In this document: positions 44,301 through 54,129 of the stretch, in pieces | Layout of the letters: every line of letters begins with the position of its first letter | Numbering within the stretch: position 1 is the first letter of the stretch | Assembly (NCBI GenBank): GCA_964516135.1 | Contig: CAZEWN010000008.1 | Location: 1-64,000, forward strand | Direction of reading: 5' to 3' | Length of the DNA: 64,000 nt | Source of the DNA: 34-65-8 sp964516135 | GTDB taxonomy: Bacteria > Pseudomonadota > Alphaproteobacteria > Sphingomonadales > Sphingomonadaceae | Notes under the pieces: generated by a model | The model's database searches: none | The model's input: the letters and a program-made list of their open reading frames with translations, nothing else | What the model was told of the DNA's origin: nothing | Position numbers and translations under genes: made by a program

Positions 44301-45925
44301 ACGCGCCCAACAAATCCGGGTGGAAGCCCGAAATGACCGCCGGCGAGGACGGGATGCATTCCGGCCCCGCGACCGTGACCGGCAACCGCGCGTTGATGCT
44401 GGAAGAACCGCTGATCTTCGAGATCGGCACGACCACCACCACAGGCGTCGACCTGCCCCAGGTCGATACGGCTGGCCCCAGCCGCCTCGGCAGCTTCGCA
44501 CGGGCGACCCCGATCGGCCTCGCAGGTTTGTCGGAGCCTGAAACGGTCCGCCACTACACCCGCCTCAGCCGCCAGAACTACGCCATCGACCTCGGGCTGT
44601 TTCCGCTGGGCAGTTGCACGATGAAGCACAACCCGCGCCTAAACGAGAAGGTCGCGCGAATGCCCGGCTTCGCCGATGTTCACCCGCTCCAGCCGGTTTC
44701 GACCGTTCGCGGCGCGCTTGAGGTGATCAACGAGCTTGCTTTCTGGCTAATCGACCTCACTGGCATGCATGGCGTCGCCATGAGTCCCAAGGCGGGCGCG
44801 CACGGCGAGCTGTGCGGCATCCTGTGCATCCGCGCCGCGCTGGAAGCACGCGGAGACGCGCGCGAGGTAATCCTCGTGCCCGAAAGCGCGCATGGCACAA
44901 ACCCTGCCACCGCGGCTTTCGCGGGCTACCGGGTCGAGGACATCCCGGCCAATGCGGACGGGCGCGTCGATCTGGAAGCCTTGAAAGCCCGCCTCGGCCC
45001 GGATGTCGCGGGGGTGATGATCACCAACCCCAACACCTGCGGCCTGTTCGAGCGCGACATGAAGGCGATTTCCGATGCGGTGCATGCCGCAGGCGGCTTC
45101 GTCTATTGCGACGGGGCGAACTTCAACGCGATCGTCGGCAAGGTCCGCCCGGGCGACCTCGGCGTCGATGCGATGCACATCAACCTGCACAAGACCTTCT
45201 CCACCCCGCACGGCGGCGGCGGTCCGGGTTCCGGGCCGGTGGTGCTGTCGGAAGCGCTGAGCCCGTACGCTCCCCTGCCCTATACCGCGCGCACGAGGGA
45301 TGGCGTGGTGCATCTGATCGAAGAGGAGGACGCCGCGCGTTTCTCTCAGGAGCACTTCGACGGGAAGATGGCGAGTTTCGGCCGGATGACCGCATTCCAT
45401 GGGCAGATGGGCATGTTCACGCGCGCGCTGACCTATATTCTCAGCCATGGCGCCGACGGTTTGAAGCAGGTTGCCGAGGACGCGGTGCTGAACGCGAACT
45501 ATATCCTGAGGAGCCTTGAGGATCTGCTCGACGCCCCTTTCGGCCAGGGTGGACCATGCATGCACGAGGCGCTGTTCAGCGATGCGGGGTTCGGCGACGG
45601 CCTGTCAACACTCGACCTGGCCAAGGCCCTTATCGACGAAGGCTATCACCCGATGACCATGTATTTCCCGCTGGTCGTTCACGGGGCAATGCTGGTCGAG
45701 CCGACCGAAACCGAGAGCAAGGCGGGGCTCGACCAGTTCATCGCCGCGTTGCGCGGGGTTGCGGAGCGGGCAAAGGCCGGTGACCTGGCGATGAAGCAGG
45801 CGCCTTACTACGCCCCGCGCCGCCGACTCGACGAGACACTCGCGGCGCGCAAACCGGTACTTGCATGGCAGGAGCCGGCAGCTCCGGCAGGCACGCCGAC
45901 GAGGAGTGAGCAAGGGGGGAGCTGA
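44297..45925 (+). CDS. gcvPB: Glycine dehydrogenase (decarboxylating) subunit 2, P-protein beta
   Basis: Catalytic PLP half of the split P-protein, 542 residues. The PLP-binding lysine is in HINLHKTFSTPHGGGGPGSG. Other family segments: LGLFPLGSCTMKHNPRLNE, SPKAGAHGELCGI and ANFNAIVGKVRPGDLG. It is last of the riboswitch-controlled gcvT-gcvH-gcvPA-gcvPB operon. The Ala/Pro-rich C-terminal tail beyond RRRLDET is longer than in most relatives. The 74 bases after it hold no recognised structure beyond the ribosome site of the next gene. Confidence 0.96.
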   Translation: MNAPNKSGWKPEMTAGEDGMHSGPATVTGNRALMLEEPLIFEIGTTTTTGVDLPQVDTAGPSRLGSFARATPIGLAGLSEPETVRHYTRLSRQNYAIDLGLFPLGSCTMKHNPRLNEKVARMPGFADVHPLQPVSTVRGALEVINELAFWLIDLTGMHGVAMSPKAGAHGELCGILCIRAALEARGDAREVILVPESAHGTNPATAAFAGYRVEDIPANADGRVDLEALKARLGPDVAGVMITNPNTCGLFERDMKAISDAVHAAGGFVYCDGANFNAIVGKVRPGDLGVDAMHINLHKTFSTPHGGGGPGSGPVVLSEALSPYAPLPYTARTRDGVVHLIEEEDAARFSQEHFDGKMASFGRMTAFHGQMGMFTRALTYILSHGADGLKQVAEDAVLNANYILRSLEDLLDAPFGQGGPCMHEALFSDAGFGDGLSTLDLAKALIDEGYHPMTMYFPLVVHGAMLVEPTETESKAGLDQFIAALRGVAERAKAGDLAMKQAPYYAPRRRLDETLAARKPVLAWQEPAAPAGTPTRSEQGGS

Positions 45926-45999
45926 AATCGGCGGTTCCATACCCTGACGGATTGACGCAATAGGATTGCGAGGTCGCACGGAACGGCGGGAGGGCCGGG

Positions 46000-48042
46000 T
46001 TGAGCGTATCGCGTAACGGCAGTTTCATCGCCAGGGGGTGGCGCAACGTGCGCGAGGCGGGGCCGCGTCGTCTCGCGCTGACGGGCGTGCTGCTGATCCT
46101 GGCGTTGTTGCTCGCGCGCCATGGCTGGCTCGTACCCGGTGTCGCCGAAGCCGAGCGTGAACTTTACGATTTTCGCGTGTTCGTCGAAGCGGACCGCAAC
46201 GCCATTGCCCAGGACGAACGCGTGGTCATGGTGGTGTTCACCGACCAGACGTTGATCGCCGCACGCAAGCGCTCCCCGCTCGATCGCGGCATCATCGCCC
46301 GCGCGCTTCGCACCCTCGACGCCATGGGTGCGAAGGCGATCGGGATCGACATCCTGTTCGACCAACCACAGGACGAGGATGAAGAATTGCTCGCCACCCT
46401 GCGCGCAATGCAAACCCCGGTTGTGGTTGCTTACGCGGATACCGAGCACAATGCCGACAATATCGGGTTCGAGCAGGAACAGTTCCTGCGGCAATTCCTC
46501 GACCGGTTGCAGGGGAGCAACGCCCAGGCTGGCAGTGTCAAGCTGAGCGATTCCTTTGGCACCACGCGATTGTGGCCACAGATCATCCCCGACCAGCCTC
46601 CTCTGCTGGGGCGTGTCATGCTGGAAGCCGCGGGAGAGGGCGGTAAAGCCTTGCCCGGCTACGAGGGGCCAATCCGTTACCGACTGCCGCGCGATGCCAG
46701 TCGACCAGTGTTCGCCACACTGCCGATCGATACTTTTTCCGATCCGGCACTGACGGAAATTCCCGAGCTTGCCGCCGCGCTGACGGAACAGGTGCGCGGC
46801 AGATACGTGCTGATCGGCGGCGACATTGTCGATGTCGACCGGCTGGCCACGCCGCTGACGCAAGCGATGGGCACGCCGGAACCGCCAGGTATCGAATTCC
46901 ACGCCACGGCGATCGCCCAGATGCTCGATGGCAAGGCCCTGCCCGCTCCGCTGCCCGTCACTTTGTGGATCTTGTCGGCGCTGGTCATCGTGATGGCCGT
47001 GCTGACCGGACTGCTCGAATGGGGCAGCTGGCGCATCTACGCGTTGCTGGCGTTGCAATTCCTGGTCATGCTGGGGGTGCCGGTCATCATGCAATTGCGG
47101 CACGTCGATACATACGGCGTCCCGGCGGTTGGCTGGCTGCTGGGCTGGATCGCCGCGTTCACCGCGGTTACCTCCGCCGCGCGGGCCTCTGGCGCGGTGC
47201 AGCGCAATTTCGCGCAAGGCGCGCTCGGAAAATACCTGCCGCGCGAGATGGCGCAAGAAATCATCGAGAACCCCAAGCTGCTGTCGCTTCACGGCGAGAA
47301 GAAGCAGATCTTTGTGCTGTTTTCCGACCTCGAGGGCTTCACCAAGATGAGCCATGCGCTCGAGCCGGAAATGGTCGCGCGGCTGCTCAATCGCTATCTC
47401 GAGATGCTCAGCAAGGTCGTGCTCGACCATGGCGGGGTGATCGACAAGTTCGTCGGTGATGCGGTGGTCGCGTTCTGGGGCGCCCCGATTGCCCGGCCCG
47501 ATGATGGCGCGCGCGCGGCCCGCGCCGGCTATGCGATATGGCAGGCGGGCGAGGCGTTCCGGGCTGAGGTCGCCGCGATGGACTCGGGATTGCCAAGGAT
47601 CGGCAAGACCCGCGTCGGCCTGCATTATGGCGAGGCGGTGGTCGGCAATTTCGGCGGTGACAGCCGCATCCAGTACACGGCGCTGGGCGATTCGATGAAC
47701 ACCGCCGCCCGTCTCGAATCCGCCAACAAGGAACTTGCATCGAGCGTGATGGCGAGCCGCGAGTTCGTCGAAAAGGCGGGATTGGACTGGTGGCGACCCA
47801 TGGGCCGCGTGCTGCTGCGCGGTCGTGCCAAACCAGTCGAAATATTCGAGCCCGCGCCCGATTTTCCCGTCGAGGACCGCCGTGCGCTGGCCCAGGCGGC
47901 GATTTTGGCGGACGGCGATCCGGCCGAAGCGGCACGCGTGGTGGCCGCGGTGGCCGCGCGACATCCGGATGACAGTGCCCTCGGCAATCTGCTACAAAGG
48001 CTCGGCAACATGGGTGAGGGGAGCGCGTATGTTCTCGGTTAG
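46000..48042 (+). CDS. CHASE2-domain adenylate/guanylate cyclase
   Basis: Membrane receptor cyclase of 680 residues. One N-terminal helix (~25-42), a periplasmic CHASE2 sensor (~45-320; DRGIIARALRTLDAMGAKAIGIDILF written here in parts: DRGIIARALRTL, GAKAIGIDILFDQP), three helices (~322-400) and a class III cyclase domain (~430-610). Metal-binding Asp residues are in FVLFSDLEGF and FVGDAVVAFWG; the Lys of DKFVGD, the Asp of ALGDSMN and the Asn/Arg of MNTAARLES suit an active, probably ATP-using cyclase. TTG start at 46000 behind GGGAGGG. It overlaps the next gene by 14 bases and leads the cytochrome operon, while cNMP-binding and phosphodiesterase genes lie opposite. Confidence 0.9.
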   Translation: MSVSRNGSFIARGWRNVREAGPRRLALTGVLLILALLLARHGWLVPGVAEAERELYDFRVFVEADRNAIAQDERVVMVVFTDQTLIAARKRSPLDRGIIARALRTLDAMGAKAIGIDILFDQPQDEDEELLATLRAMQTPVVVAYADTEHNADNIGFEQEQFLRQFLDRLQGSNAQAGSVKLSDSFGTTRLWPQIIPDQPPLLGRVMLEAAGEGGKALPGYEGPIRYRLPRDASRPVFATLPIDTFSDPALTEIPELAAALTEQVRGRYVLIGGDIVDVDRLATPLTQAMGTPEPPGIEFHATAIAQMLDGKALPAPLPVTLWILSALVIVMAVLTGLLEWGSWRIYALLALQFLVMLGVPVIMQLRHVDTYGVPAVGWLLGWIAAFTAVTSAARASGAVQRNFAQGALGKYLPREMAQEIIENPKLLSLHGEKKQIFVLFSDLEGFTKMSHALEPEMVARLLNRYLEMLSKVVLDHGGVIDKFVGDAVVAFWGAPIARPDDGARAARAGYAIWQAGEAFRAEVAAMDSGLPRIGKTRVGLHYGEAVVGNFGGDSRIQYTALGDSMNTAARLESANKELASSVMASREFVEKAGLDWWRPMGRVLLRGRAKPVEIFEPAPDFPVEDRRALAQAAILADGDPAEAARVVAAVAARHPDDSALGNLLQRLGNMGEGSAYVLG

Positions 48043-48757
48043 AAAGGTCTCGATCGCGTTCGCGCTCGCTATCGCGGGTGTGGGGATGGGTTGCGGCACC
48101 GCCGCACACGCCGGGGTGGTCGTCTCCGCCACTGGCCCGTCAGCCGCGCAGTTTCCGACCGGCCGGAAGCTCGATGACAATTCTCGCATTGTGCTCAAGG
48201 ATGGCGACCGCGTCACGGTGCTGACAGCCAAGGGGACGCGCGTGATCAGTGGCGCCGGAACGCATCAGGTCGGCGGCGCGGGCGCCAGCAAGCGCTCGAC
48301 CTTCGCGGTGCTCACGCGGCAGCGGGCCGGCCAACGCGTACGCACCGGGGCGGTGCGCGGTGGGCCAACGACCGCCACCACCAACCGTCGCAATCCGAAC
48401 CTGTGGTATGTCGACGTATCACAGGCCGGAACGATCTGCGTCGCCGATCCCGCCGCGATCCGCTTGTGGCGGCCCTCCGCGCAAGGCGAAACCACGCTGG
48501 TCATCGCCCGGGCCAATTCCTCCGAGCACAATCATGTGTCGTTCGCCGCCGGCACCGCTGATGTCGCTTGGGATCGGGAGCGAATGCCGCTGGTGGAAGG
48601 CGCGACCTATGTCCTTTCGGGGCCCGACGGCGCGGAACGTGAAATTCGCTACACCATGCTCGGCACCGCACCCGACGATCCCGAGGCGCTTGCTGTCTTG
48701 CTGATCGAGAAGGGCTGCACCGCACAACTGGACCTCTTGACCGCTGCGATGAGCTAG
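48029..48757 (+). CDS. Secreted FecR-like protein of unknown function
   Basis: A 242-residue exported protein (signal peptide MFSVRKVSIAFALAIAGVGM, cleavage near AHA). Residues ~45-80 (DDNSRIVLKDGDRVTVLTAK, then GTRVISGAGTH) have the short-strand pattern of FecR-like domains, followed by a Cys-containing beta-rich part (AGTICVADPAAIRLW, GAEREIRY). Such proteins commonly follow CHASE2 cyclases and may present a ligand to the sensor; that role is inferred. It overlaps the cyclase gene by 14 bases. A gap of 135 bases without recognised signals then precedes the pentaheme gene. Confidence 0.65.
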   Translation: MFSVRKVSIAFALAIAGVGMGCGTAAHAGVVVSATGPSAAQFPTGRKLDDNSRIVLKDGDRVTVLTAKGTRVISGAGTHQVGGAGASKRSTFAVLTRQRAGQRVRTGAVRGGPTTATTNRRNPNLWYVDVSQAGTICVADPAAIRLWRPSAQGETTLVIARANSSEHNHVSFAAGTADVAWDRERMPLVEGATYVLSGPDGAEREIRYTMLGTAPDDPEALAVLLIEKGCTAQLDLLTAAMS

Positions 48758-48892
48758 CGAACAAAGGCGCCACGAACCGGGTCGTATCGCGGCGAGTCCC
48801 AAAAAGGAACACCGCGACCGGGCGATGAACGCCCTTGAGGGGACGGCTAGCGACGGTGGCCAGCGGGCTGCCCACGCAACGGGGACGGGTAC

Positions 48893-50302
48893 ATGGGGAC
48901 GTGGTTCGACCGGGCCAGATGGAGGATGCCGCGCCATGGCGGGCGCCGCTGGGCGTGGTCGTTCGCCGCGCTGGCCTTCATTGCGCTGTTGGTCGAACCC
49001 CAAACCATCGGCCATGCACAGGGCGGCAGCGCGGCGCGATTTGAAGGCGTTGCGAGTTGCGCTGGGTCAACATGCCACGGGAGGGCCGAAGGTAACGGCG
49101 CGGTCGTGCGGCAGGACGAGATCGCCACCTGGCAGGAACCGAGTTCGGTCGCAGGCGCGCACAGCCGCGCCTTTGCCGTGCTGGCCGGGCCACGCGGCAA
49201 GGCGATTGCCGCAAGTCTGGGCCTGGGCGCGGCAACATCCGCCCCGGCCTGCCTTGGTTGCCACGCCACTTACGAACCGCAGGCGGCCAAGGGTGCGCGC
49301 TTCCAGCTGTCGGATGGGGTGGGGTGCGAGAGCTGCCACGGCGCGTCGTCAGGCTGGCTCGCGGTCCACTACGCTAAGCCGGCCACACATGCCTCCAACG
49401 TGCGGGCGGGTCTTACTCCGCTGCGCGACCCGCAAGTTCGCGCAAAGGTCTGTCTCGATTGCCATTACGGCAGCACGGCCACCGGCCAGTTCGTGACCCA
49501 CGCGATGATGGCCGCGGGCCACCCGCGCGTATCCTTCGAGCTCGACCTGTTTTCCGCGCTCCAGCAGCATCACGACGAAGATGCCGACTACGCCGCGCGC
49601 AAGGGCGGACGGACGGACAACGTGCGCCTTTGGGCGGTCGGCCAGGCGGAAGCGGTTGCGCGCGCGACCGACCTGTTCGCGCGGCCCGGCTTCGGCACCG
49701 ACGGGGTGTTTCCGCAGTACTATTTCTACGACTGTCATAGTTGCCACCGCGCAATCAACGACGGGCCGCAACGGCGCCTGACCTTCGAAACCAATCCCGG
49801 CCGCCCGATCCCGTTCGGAATGGCGCCGTTCAACGACGAAAACGTGATCATGCTATCGGCAGTGGCCAGGGCCTTCGCGCCAGGCCGCGCGACGCAGTTC
49901 GATGCCGCGAGCCGCGCGTTTCACGCAGCGATGGGCGAAGGACGCGCCGAAGCGGTAGCTGCTGCGCACCGCCTGCGCGGCGAGGCGGCGGCGCTGTCGG
50001 ATGCGCTGGCCGCGCGCGGCTATTCCGGCGGCGATGCCTTTACCGTGGTCCAGGCAATCGCGGACCGAACGCTGACACCAAGGTTCACCGACTATGCCGG
50101 CTCGGCCCAGGCGGTGATGGCGGTCGATACACTGCTCAATGCGATGGTCCGCGACGGGCGCATCACGACCGGGGCAGCAGCAGGCATTCGCGCCAGTGTG
50201 AACCGCGCCTATGGTGCGGTGCGGAGCCCCGAAAGCTACAATCCGGCCACGTTCCGCGCGGCGCTGGGCGAGGCGACGGGCGCGATCGGAGCGCTGCGCT
50301 GA
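48893..50302 (+). CDS. Pentaheme c-type cytochrome (cytochrome c554-like)
   Basis: A 469-residue periplasmic or surface cytochrome with a basic N-terminus and one hydrophobic stretch (~21-35, signal peptide or anchor, then TIGHAQ). Five heme-attachment motifs: an expanded CAGSTCH (C-x4-C-H, residues 56-62), CLGCH (120), CESCH (145), CLDCH (187) and CHSCH (281). Spacing and HGRAEGN resemble the cytochrome c554 family. The C-terminal ~170 residues are heme-free and helical (Ala-rich), an extension of unknown use. The stop overlaps the next start by 1 base. It probably passes electrons among the other cytochromes of the locus; no oxidoreductase activity can be assigned. Confidence 0.88.
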   Translation: MGTWFDRARWRMPRHGGRRWAWSFAALAFIALLVEPQTIGHAQGGSAARFEGVASCAGSTCHGRAEGNGAVVRQDEIATWQEPSSVAGAHSRAFAVLAGPRGKAIAASLGLGAATSAPACLGCHATYEPQAAKGARFQLSDGVGCESCHGASSGWLAVHYAKPATHASNVRAGLTPLRDPQVRAKVCLDCHYGSTATGQFVTHAMMAAGHPRVSFELDLFSALQQHHDEDADYAARKGGRTDNVRLWAVGQAEAVARATDLFARPGFGTDGVFPQYYFYDCHSCHRAINDGPQRRLTFETNPGRPIPFGMAPFNDENVIMLSAVARAFAPGRATQFDAASRAFHAAMGEGRAEAVAAAHRLRGEAAALSDALAARGYSGGDAFTVVQAIADRTLTPRFTDYAGSAQAVMAVDTLLNAMVRDGRITTGAAAGIRASVNRAYGAVRSPESYNPATFRAALGEATGAIGALR

Positions 50303-52278
50303 TGCGAAGAGCGGTCGGCCTGCTCGCCGCCATCGCGCTGGTATCGTGCGGCGGTGGTGGCGGCGGTTCGGTGCCGCCAAGCGGCGGGGCGACGCCGACC
50401 CCCAGCCCCACCCCGCCGGCAAGCGGTCGCATGTTCGCCGATCCTGTTCAGGCCGCCTTGACCACCGCAGATGTCGAGCGCGTGCTGGCGCAGGCGGTGG
50501 GCGAGGCGCAGCGGCGCGGCCGGCCAGCGACCGTGGCGGTGACCGACCGGGTCGGCAACGTGCTCGCGGTCTTCGCGATGACTGGCGCACCAGCCGCGAC
50601 CACCATCAGCCGCCGCCAGATCGGCGGCGTGGCGGCCGCGAGCGAAGCGATCGGCCTGCAGGGCGCGAGGGTTCCGTCAGCCGCGGCCGCCATCGCCAAG
50701 GCGATCACCGGCGCCTATCTTTCCAGCAGCGGCAACGCATTTTCCACCCGTACGGCAAGCCAGATCGTGCAGGAACATTTCCCGCCCGCGCCGACCACCG
50801 AAGGCCTGGAAAGCGGCCCGCTGTTCGGCGTCCAGTTCAGCCAGCTCCCGTGCTCCGACCTCGCCGCCCGACTAGGAGACGGGACGATAGGCCCGAAACG
50901 CTCACCGTTGGGCCTCAGCGCGGACCCGGGCGGGTTTCCCCTCTACAAGGACGGCGTGGTGGTTGGCGGGATCGGCGTGTCGGCCGACGCCGACTACGGC
51001 TTCGACCCCAACATCCTCGACGTCGACATGTCCGACGAGGAAGCGATCGCGCTCGCCGGCATTCAGGGCTTTGCGCCCTCGGTCGAGATTGTCGCAGACC
51101 GTATCCCGGTCGACGGCACGACGCTGCGCTTTACCGACATGACCACCGGCGATCTCGGCGCGCTGCAATCGAGCTTCGCAGCGGTCGCCGCGTTTGGCGC
51201 GCTGGTGCCGATAGCCGGCTATTCCGATGGGACACTGCGCGCCGGAACCGCCTATGGCAGCGAGGCATCGGGCGTGCGCCCTAGCCGCGCGGCGGAATTT
51301 GCCACAGCCGATGCCTATGTCCTTACCGACGGCGCAGGGAACAATCGTTATCCGGTGCGCGGCGGCACCGATGCGGCCAGTGTCGCCCAGCCGCTGAACG
51401 CGGCCGAGGCGCGCGCGCTGCTCGAAGAAGCTTTCGCCGTACTGTCGCGCGCGCGGGCGCAGATCCGCCGACCGCTCGACAGCCGGATGCAGGCGACGAT
51501 CAGCCTGGTCGATACCCACGGCGCGGTCCTGGGGATCGTGCGTTCGCCCGATGGCCCGTTGTTCGGCACCGATGTGTCGCTGCAGAAAGCGCGCACCGCC
51601 GCTTTCCTGTCAAATCCCGCTGCGGCCGCGCAGCTGACCGCAACGCCTTCACTCGCTGGTGTAACCAACATTGCGGGCTACGTGCAGCGGATGCGGACCT
51701 TCCTGTCCGATCCCAGTTCGCTCACCGGAAATGTCGCCTACGCGGACCGCGCGGTGGGCAACCTGGCGCGACCCTATTTCCCCGATGGCGAAGTTAATCG
51801 GCCACCTGGTCCGCTGTCGATAGAGCAGGCCGCGCGGTTCAGCCCGTTCGCGGTCGGGCTGCAATCCGATCTCATCATCCCCAACCTGCTCCAGCATCTG
51901 GCGCACGTGACCAGCGGCGGGGTACAGGCCGATACCCCGCGCAGCTGCACCCAGGTGCCCGATGCGCCCGGCGGCGGGCGTCGGATCGCCAACGGAGTGC
52001 AGATCTTCCCCGGCTCGGTCCCGGTCTATCGCGGCAATGTGCTGGTCGGCGGAATCGGCGTGTCGGGCGACGGCATCGACCAGGACGACATGGTCGCGTT
52101 CCTCGGCACGCACAATGCCGGCCAGCGCGCGGGCGGGGTCGGCAATGCGCCGTTCGAGGTCCGCTCCGACCGGGTGGTGGTCAATCTGGCGGGCGCGCAG
52201 GTGCGGCTGCGTTATGTCAGTTGCCCGTTCGCTCCGTTCCTGGGCGACCCCGTACAGAACGTATGCCAGGGATTGTAG
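50302..52278 (+). CDS. Lipoprotein with tandem GlcG/HbpS-like domains
   Basis: A 658-residue lipoprotein (signal MRRAVGLLAAIALVSCGGGG with the lipobox cysteine at 16), a Gly/Pro/Thr-rich linker, then GlcG/HbpS (heme-binding/degrading, PF03928-type) segments. The first runs from DVERVLAQAVGEAQRRGRPA through VTDRVGNVLAVFAM and GVVVGGIGVSADADYG. The second runs from NAAEARALLEEAFAVL through ISLVDTHGAVLGIVRSPDG and GNVLVGGIGVSGDGIDQDD. HbpS-like proteins bind heme or small ligands and sense redox state; a duplicated, lipid-anchored form among multiheme cytochromes is unusual. It overlaps the pentaheme gene by 1 base. Confidence 0.8.
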   Translation: MRRAVGLLAAIALVSCGGGGGGSVPPSGGATPTPSPTPPASGRMFADPVQAALTTADVERVLAQAVGEAQRRGRPATVAVTDRVGNVLAVFAMTGAPAATTISRRQIGGVAAASEAIGLQGARVPSAAAAIAKAITGAYLSSSGNAFSTRTASQIVQEHFPPAPTTEGLESGPLFGVQFSQLPCSDLAARLGDGTIGPKRSPLGLSADPGGFPLYKDGVVVGGIGVSADADYGFDPNILDVDMSDEEAIALAGIQGFAPSVEIVADRIPVDGTTLRFTDMTTGDLGALQSSFAAVAAFGALVPIAGYSDGTLRAGTAYGSEASGVRPSRAAEFATADAYVLTDGAGNNRYPVRGGTDAASVAQPLNAAEARALLEEAFAVLSRARAQIRRPLDSRMQATISLVDTHGAVLGIVRSPDGPLFGTDVSLQKARTAAFLSNPAAAAQLTATPSLAGVTNIAGYVQRMRTFLSDPSSLTGNVAYADRAVGNLARPYFPDGEVNRPPGPLSIEQAARFSPFAVGLQSDLIIPNLLQHLAHVTSGGVQADTPRSCTQVPDAPGGGRRIANGVQIFPGSVPVYRGNVLVGGIGVSGDGIDQDDMVAFLGTHNAGQRAGGVGNAPFEVRSDRVVVNLAGAQVRLRYVSCPFAPFLGDPVQNVCQGL

Positions 52279-52283
52279 CGCCC

Positions 52284-54128
52284 ATGTCCCCGCTCGTCCT
52301 GCCGATGATGCTTCAGCCGGTTGCCGCCATGCCGCCGCCCGAACCGGCAGTGCAGGAGGCGCCACCCGAACCCGACTGGGACGAGGCCGAGCTGCCGCCG
52401 GTCGACAACGAATCCATCGAAGGCCGCCGCCGCCCCGGCTATCTGGGTGATCTGCCTGCGCCGGTCCGGCAGCTCAACGAAGGCGCCGTGCGGGCACCGC
52501 CGCCCGAAGCCTTCCCAACCGACCAGCTCCCCGTGCCCGACCGCTGGCGCCTGATCGAGAGCCTGGGGCTGGTCAAGGAACGCTGGTGGGACCCGTACAA
52601 CCAGAACACCTACAAGGGCGACCGGCCGATCAACCCGGTCAAGGTTCCGTGGCTGCCGATCAAGGGCAAGGACTGGTTCTTCATCGTCAACGCGATCAGC
52701 GACACCGTGTTCGAGCCGCGCACCTTTCCCACCCCGGTGGGCGTGCAGACAACCGAGGACCCGGACCGGATCGATGTGTTCGGCAACAGGGCCAGTATCG
52801 TTGCCGCGCAGACCTTCATTGCCGGGTTCGCCCTGCTCAAGGGCAACACCGCCTACAAGCCGCCCGACGTCGAATACCGCCTGACGCTGGCCTACAACGT
52901 CAACCATGTCGATGTGCCCGAACGCCGCGTACTTTTTGTCGAGCCGTCGAAGCCCTCGCACCGCACCGACCATTTCCTGGGCGTGCAGGAGGCGTTCTTC
53001 GACTATCACATCCGCAACACGTCCGACCGCTACGACTTCGACAGCTTCCGGATCGGCATCCAGCCGTTCCAGAGCGATTTCCGCGGGTTCCTGTTCAACG
53101 ACAACCAGCTGGGGCTGCGGTTCTTCGGCACGCGCGACAACAACCGCTTCCAGTACAACGTCGCCGCGTTCTGGCGGCTGGAGAAGGACACCAATTCCGG
53201 CCTCAATGCGATCGTGCAGAAACCGCGCAGCGATTTCCTGTTCGTCGCCAATGCCTATCGCCAGGATTTCCTGATCCCGTCGCTGACCAGCCAGGTGACG
53301 GTCGCGTACAACATGAACCGCGAGAAGAACGACGTGGAGGTCGATCGCAACGGATTTCCGGTGCGGCCCGCGCTGCTCGGCGACCTGCGCGGGCGCGAGT
53401 ACGACGTGGTCTATCTCGGCTACAACGCCGACGGCCGGATCGGGCGGGTCAATGTCACGGCCAGCGTATATGGTGCGCTGGGGGAGGACCGGAACAGCCT
53501 CTTCACCAGCCGCAAGGCGCAGATCCGCGCCTTCTTCGCCGCCGCCGAGGTGAGCTACGACCGCGACTGGATGAGGTTCCGCCTGTCGGGCGCCTATGCC
53601 AGCGGCGACGGCGATCCCTATGACGACAAGGAAACAGGATTCGACGCGGTGTTCGAAAACCCTGTCTTCGCCGGGGCGGACACGAGTTACTGGATCCGGC
53701 AAACGATCCCGTTCGCAGGCGGGGGGCGCGCGATCAGTGTCAACGGCCGCAACGGTATCCTCAATTCGCTACGCAGCTCGAAGGAGCAGGGGCAATCCAA
53801 TTTCAACAATCCCGGCCTGATGCTGGCCGGCGCGGGTGCGGATTTCGACCTGACGCCGGAATTTCGCCTGTCCGCAAATGCCAATCACCTGTGGTTCGAG
53901 AATACCTCGACCCTGCAAGCACTCCGCAATGAGGGTACGATACCCAGGGACATTGGCTTCGATCTGTCCACCGCCGCAATCTGGCGGCCCAAGGCAACGC
54001 AAAACATCGTGATGCGGCTAAGCGGCGCGGCGCTGGTCGCGGGGGATGGTTTCACCGACCTTTTCGATAACCGGGCGAAATCGAAAACCTACTATTCGAT
54101 TCTCGCCAATGTGACGCTGGCCTACTGA
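52284..54128 (+). CDS. Large outer-membrane beta-barrel (porin-like), partner of the decaheme cytochrome
   Basis: About 614 residues. A Pro-rich N-terminal region (~20-90) is followed by many amphipathic beta strands with aromatic girdles (WFFIVNAISDTVF, YRLTLAYNVNHVDV, FRIGIQPFQSDFRGFLF, LGLRFFGTRDN, YSILANVTLAY), ending in an aromatic residue as barrel proteins do. It contains no CxxCH. The start is uncertain: 52284 is the first ATG after the upstream stop, but an in-frame ATG at 52263 or TTG at 52221 would add a basic stretch and make a better signal peptide while overlapping the previous gene. It lies directly before the decaheme LVIVD gene (1-base gap), the arrangement expected for a porin-cytochrome conduit. 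Confidence 0.78.
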   Translation: MSPLVLPMMLQPVAAMPPPEPAVQEAPPEPDWDEAELPPVDNESIEGRRRPGYLGDLPAPVRQLNEGAVRAPPPEAFPTDQLPVPDRWRLIESLGLVKERWWDPYNQNTYKGDRPINPVKVPWLPIKGKDWFFIVNAISDTVFEPRTFPTPVGVQTTEDPDRIDVFGNRASIVAAQTFIAGFALLKGNTAYKPPDVEYRLTLAYNVNHVDVPERRVLFVEPSKPSHRTDHFLGVQEAFFDYHIRNTSDRYDFDSFRIGIQPFQSDFRGFLFNDNQLGLRFFGTRDNNRFQYNVAAFWRLEKDTNSGLNAIVQKPRSDFLFVANAYRQDFLIPSLTSQVTVAYNMNREKNDVEVDRNGFPVRPALLGDLRGREYDVVYLGYNADGRIGRVNVTASVYGALGEDRNSLFTSRKAQIRAFFAAAEVSYDRDWMRFRLSGAYASGDGDPYDDKETGFDAVFENPVFAGADTSYWIRQTIPFAGGGRAISVNGRNGILNSLRSSKEQGQSNFNNPGLMLAGAGADFDLTPEFRLSANANHLWFENTSTLQALRNEGTIPRDIGFDLSTAAIWRPKATQNIVMRLSGAALVAGDGFTDLFDNRAKSKTYYSILANVTLAY

Positions 54129-54129
54129 C

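Noticed and set aside
45808..47964. 718-codon minus-strand open frame opposite the cyclase
   Set aside because: Low-complexity Arg/Gln/His-rich translation, no family features; the sense strand encodes CHASE2 and cyclase motifs.
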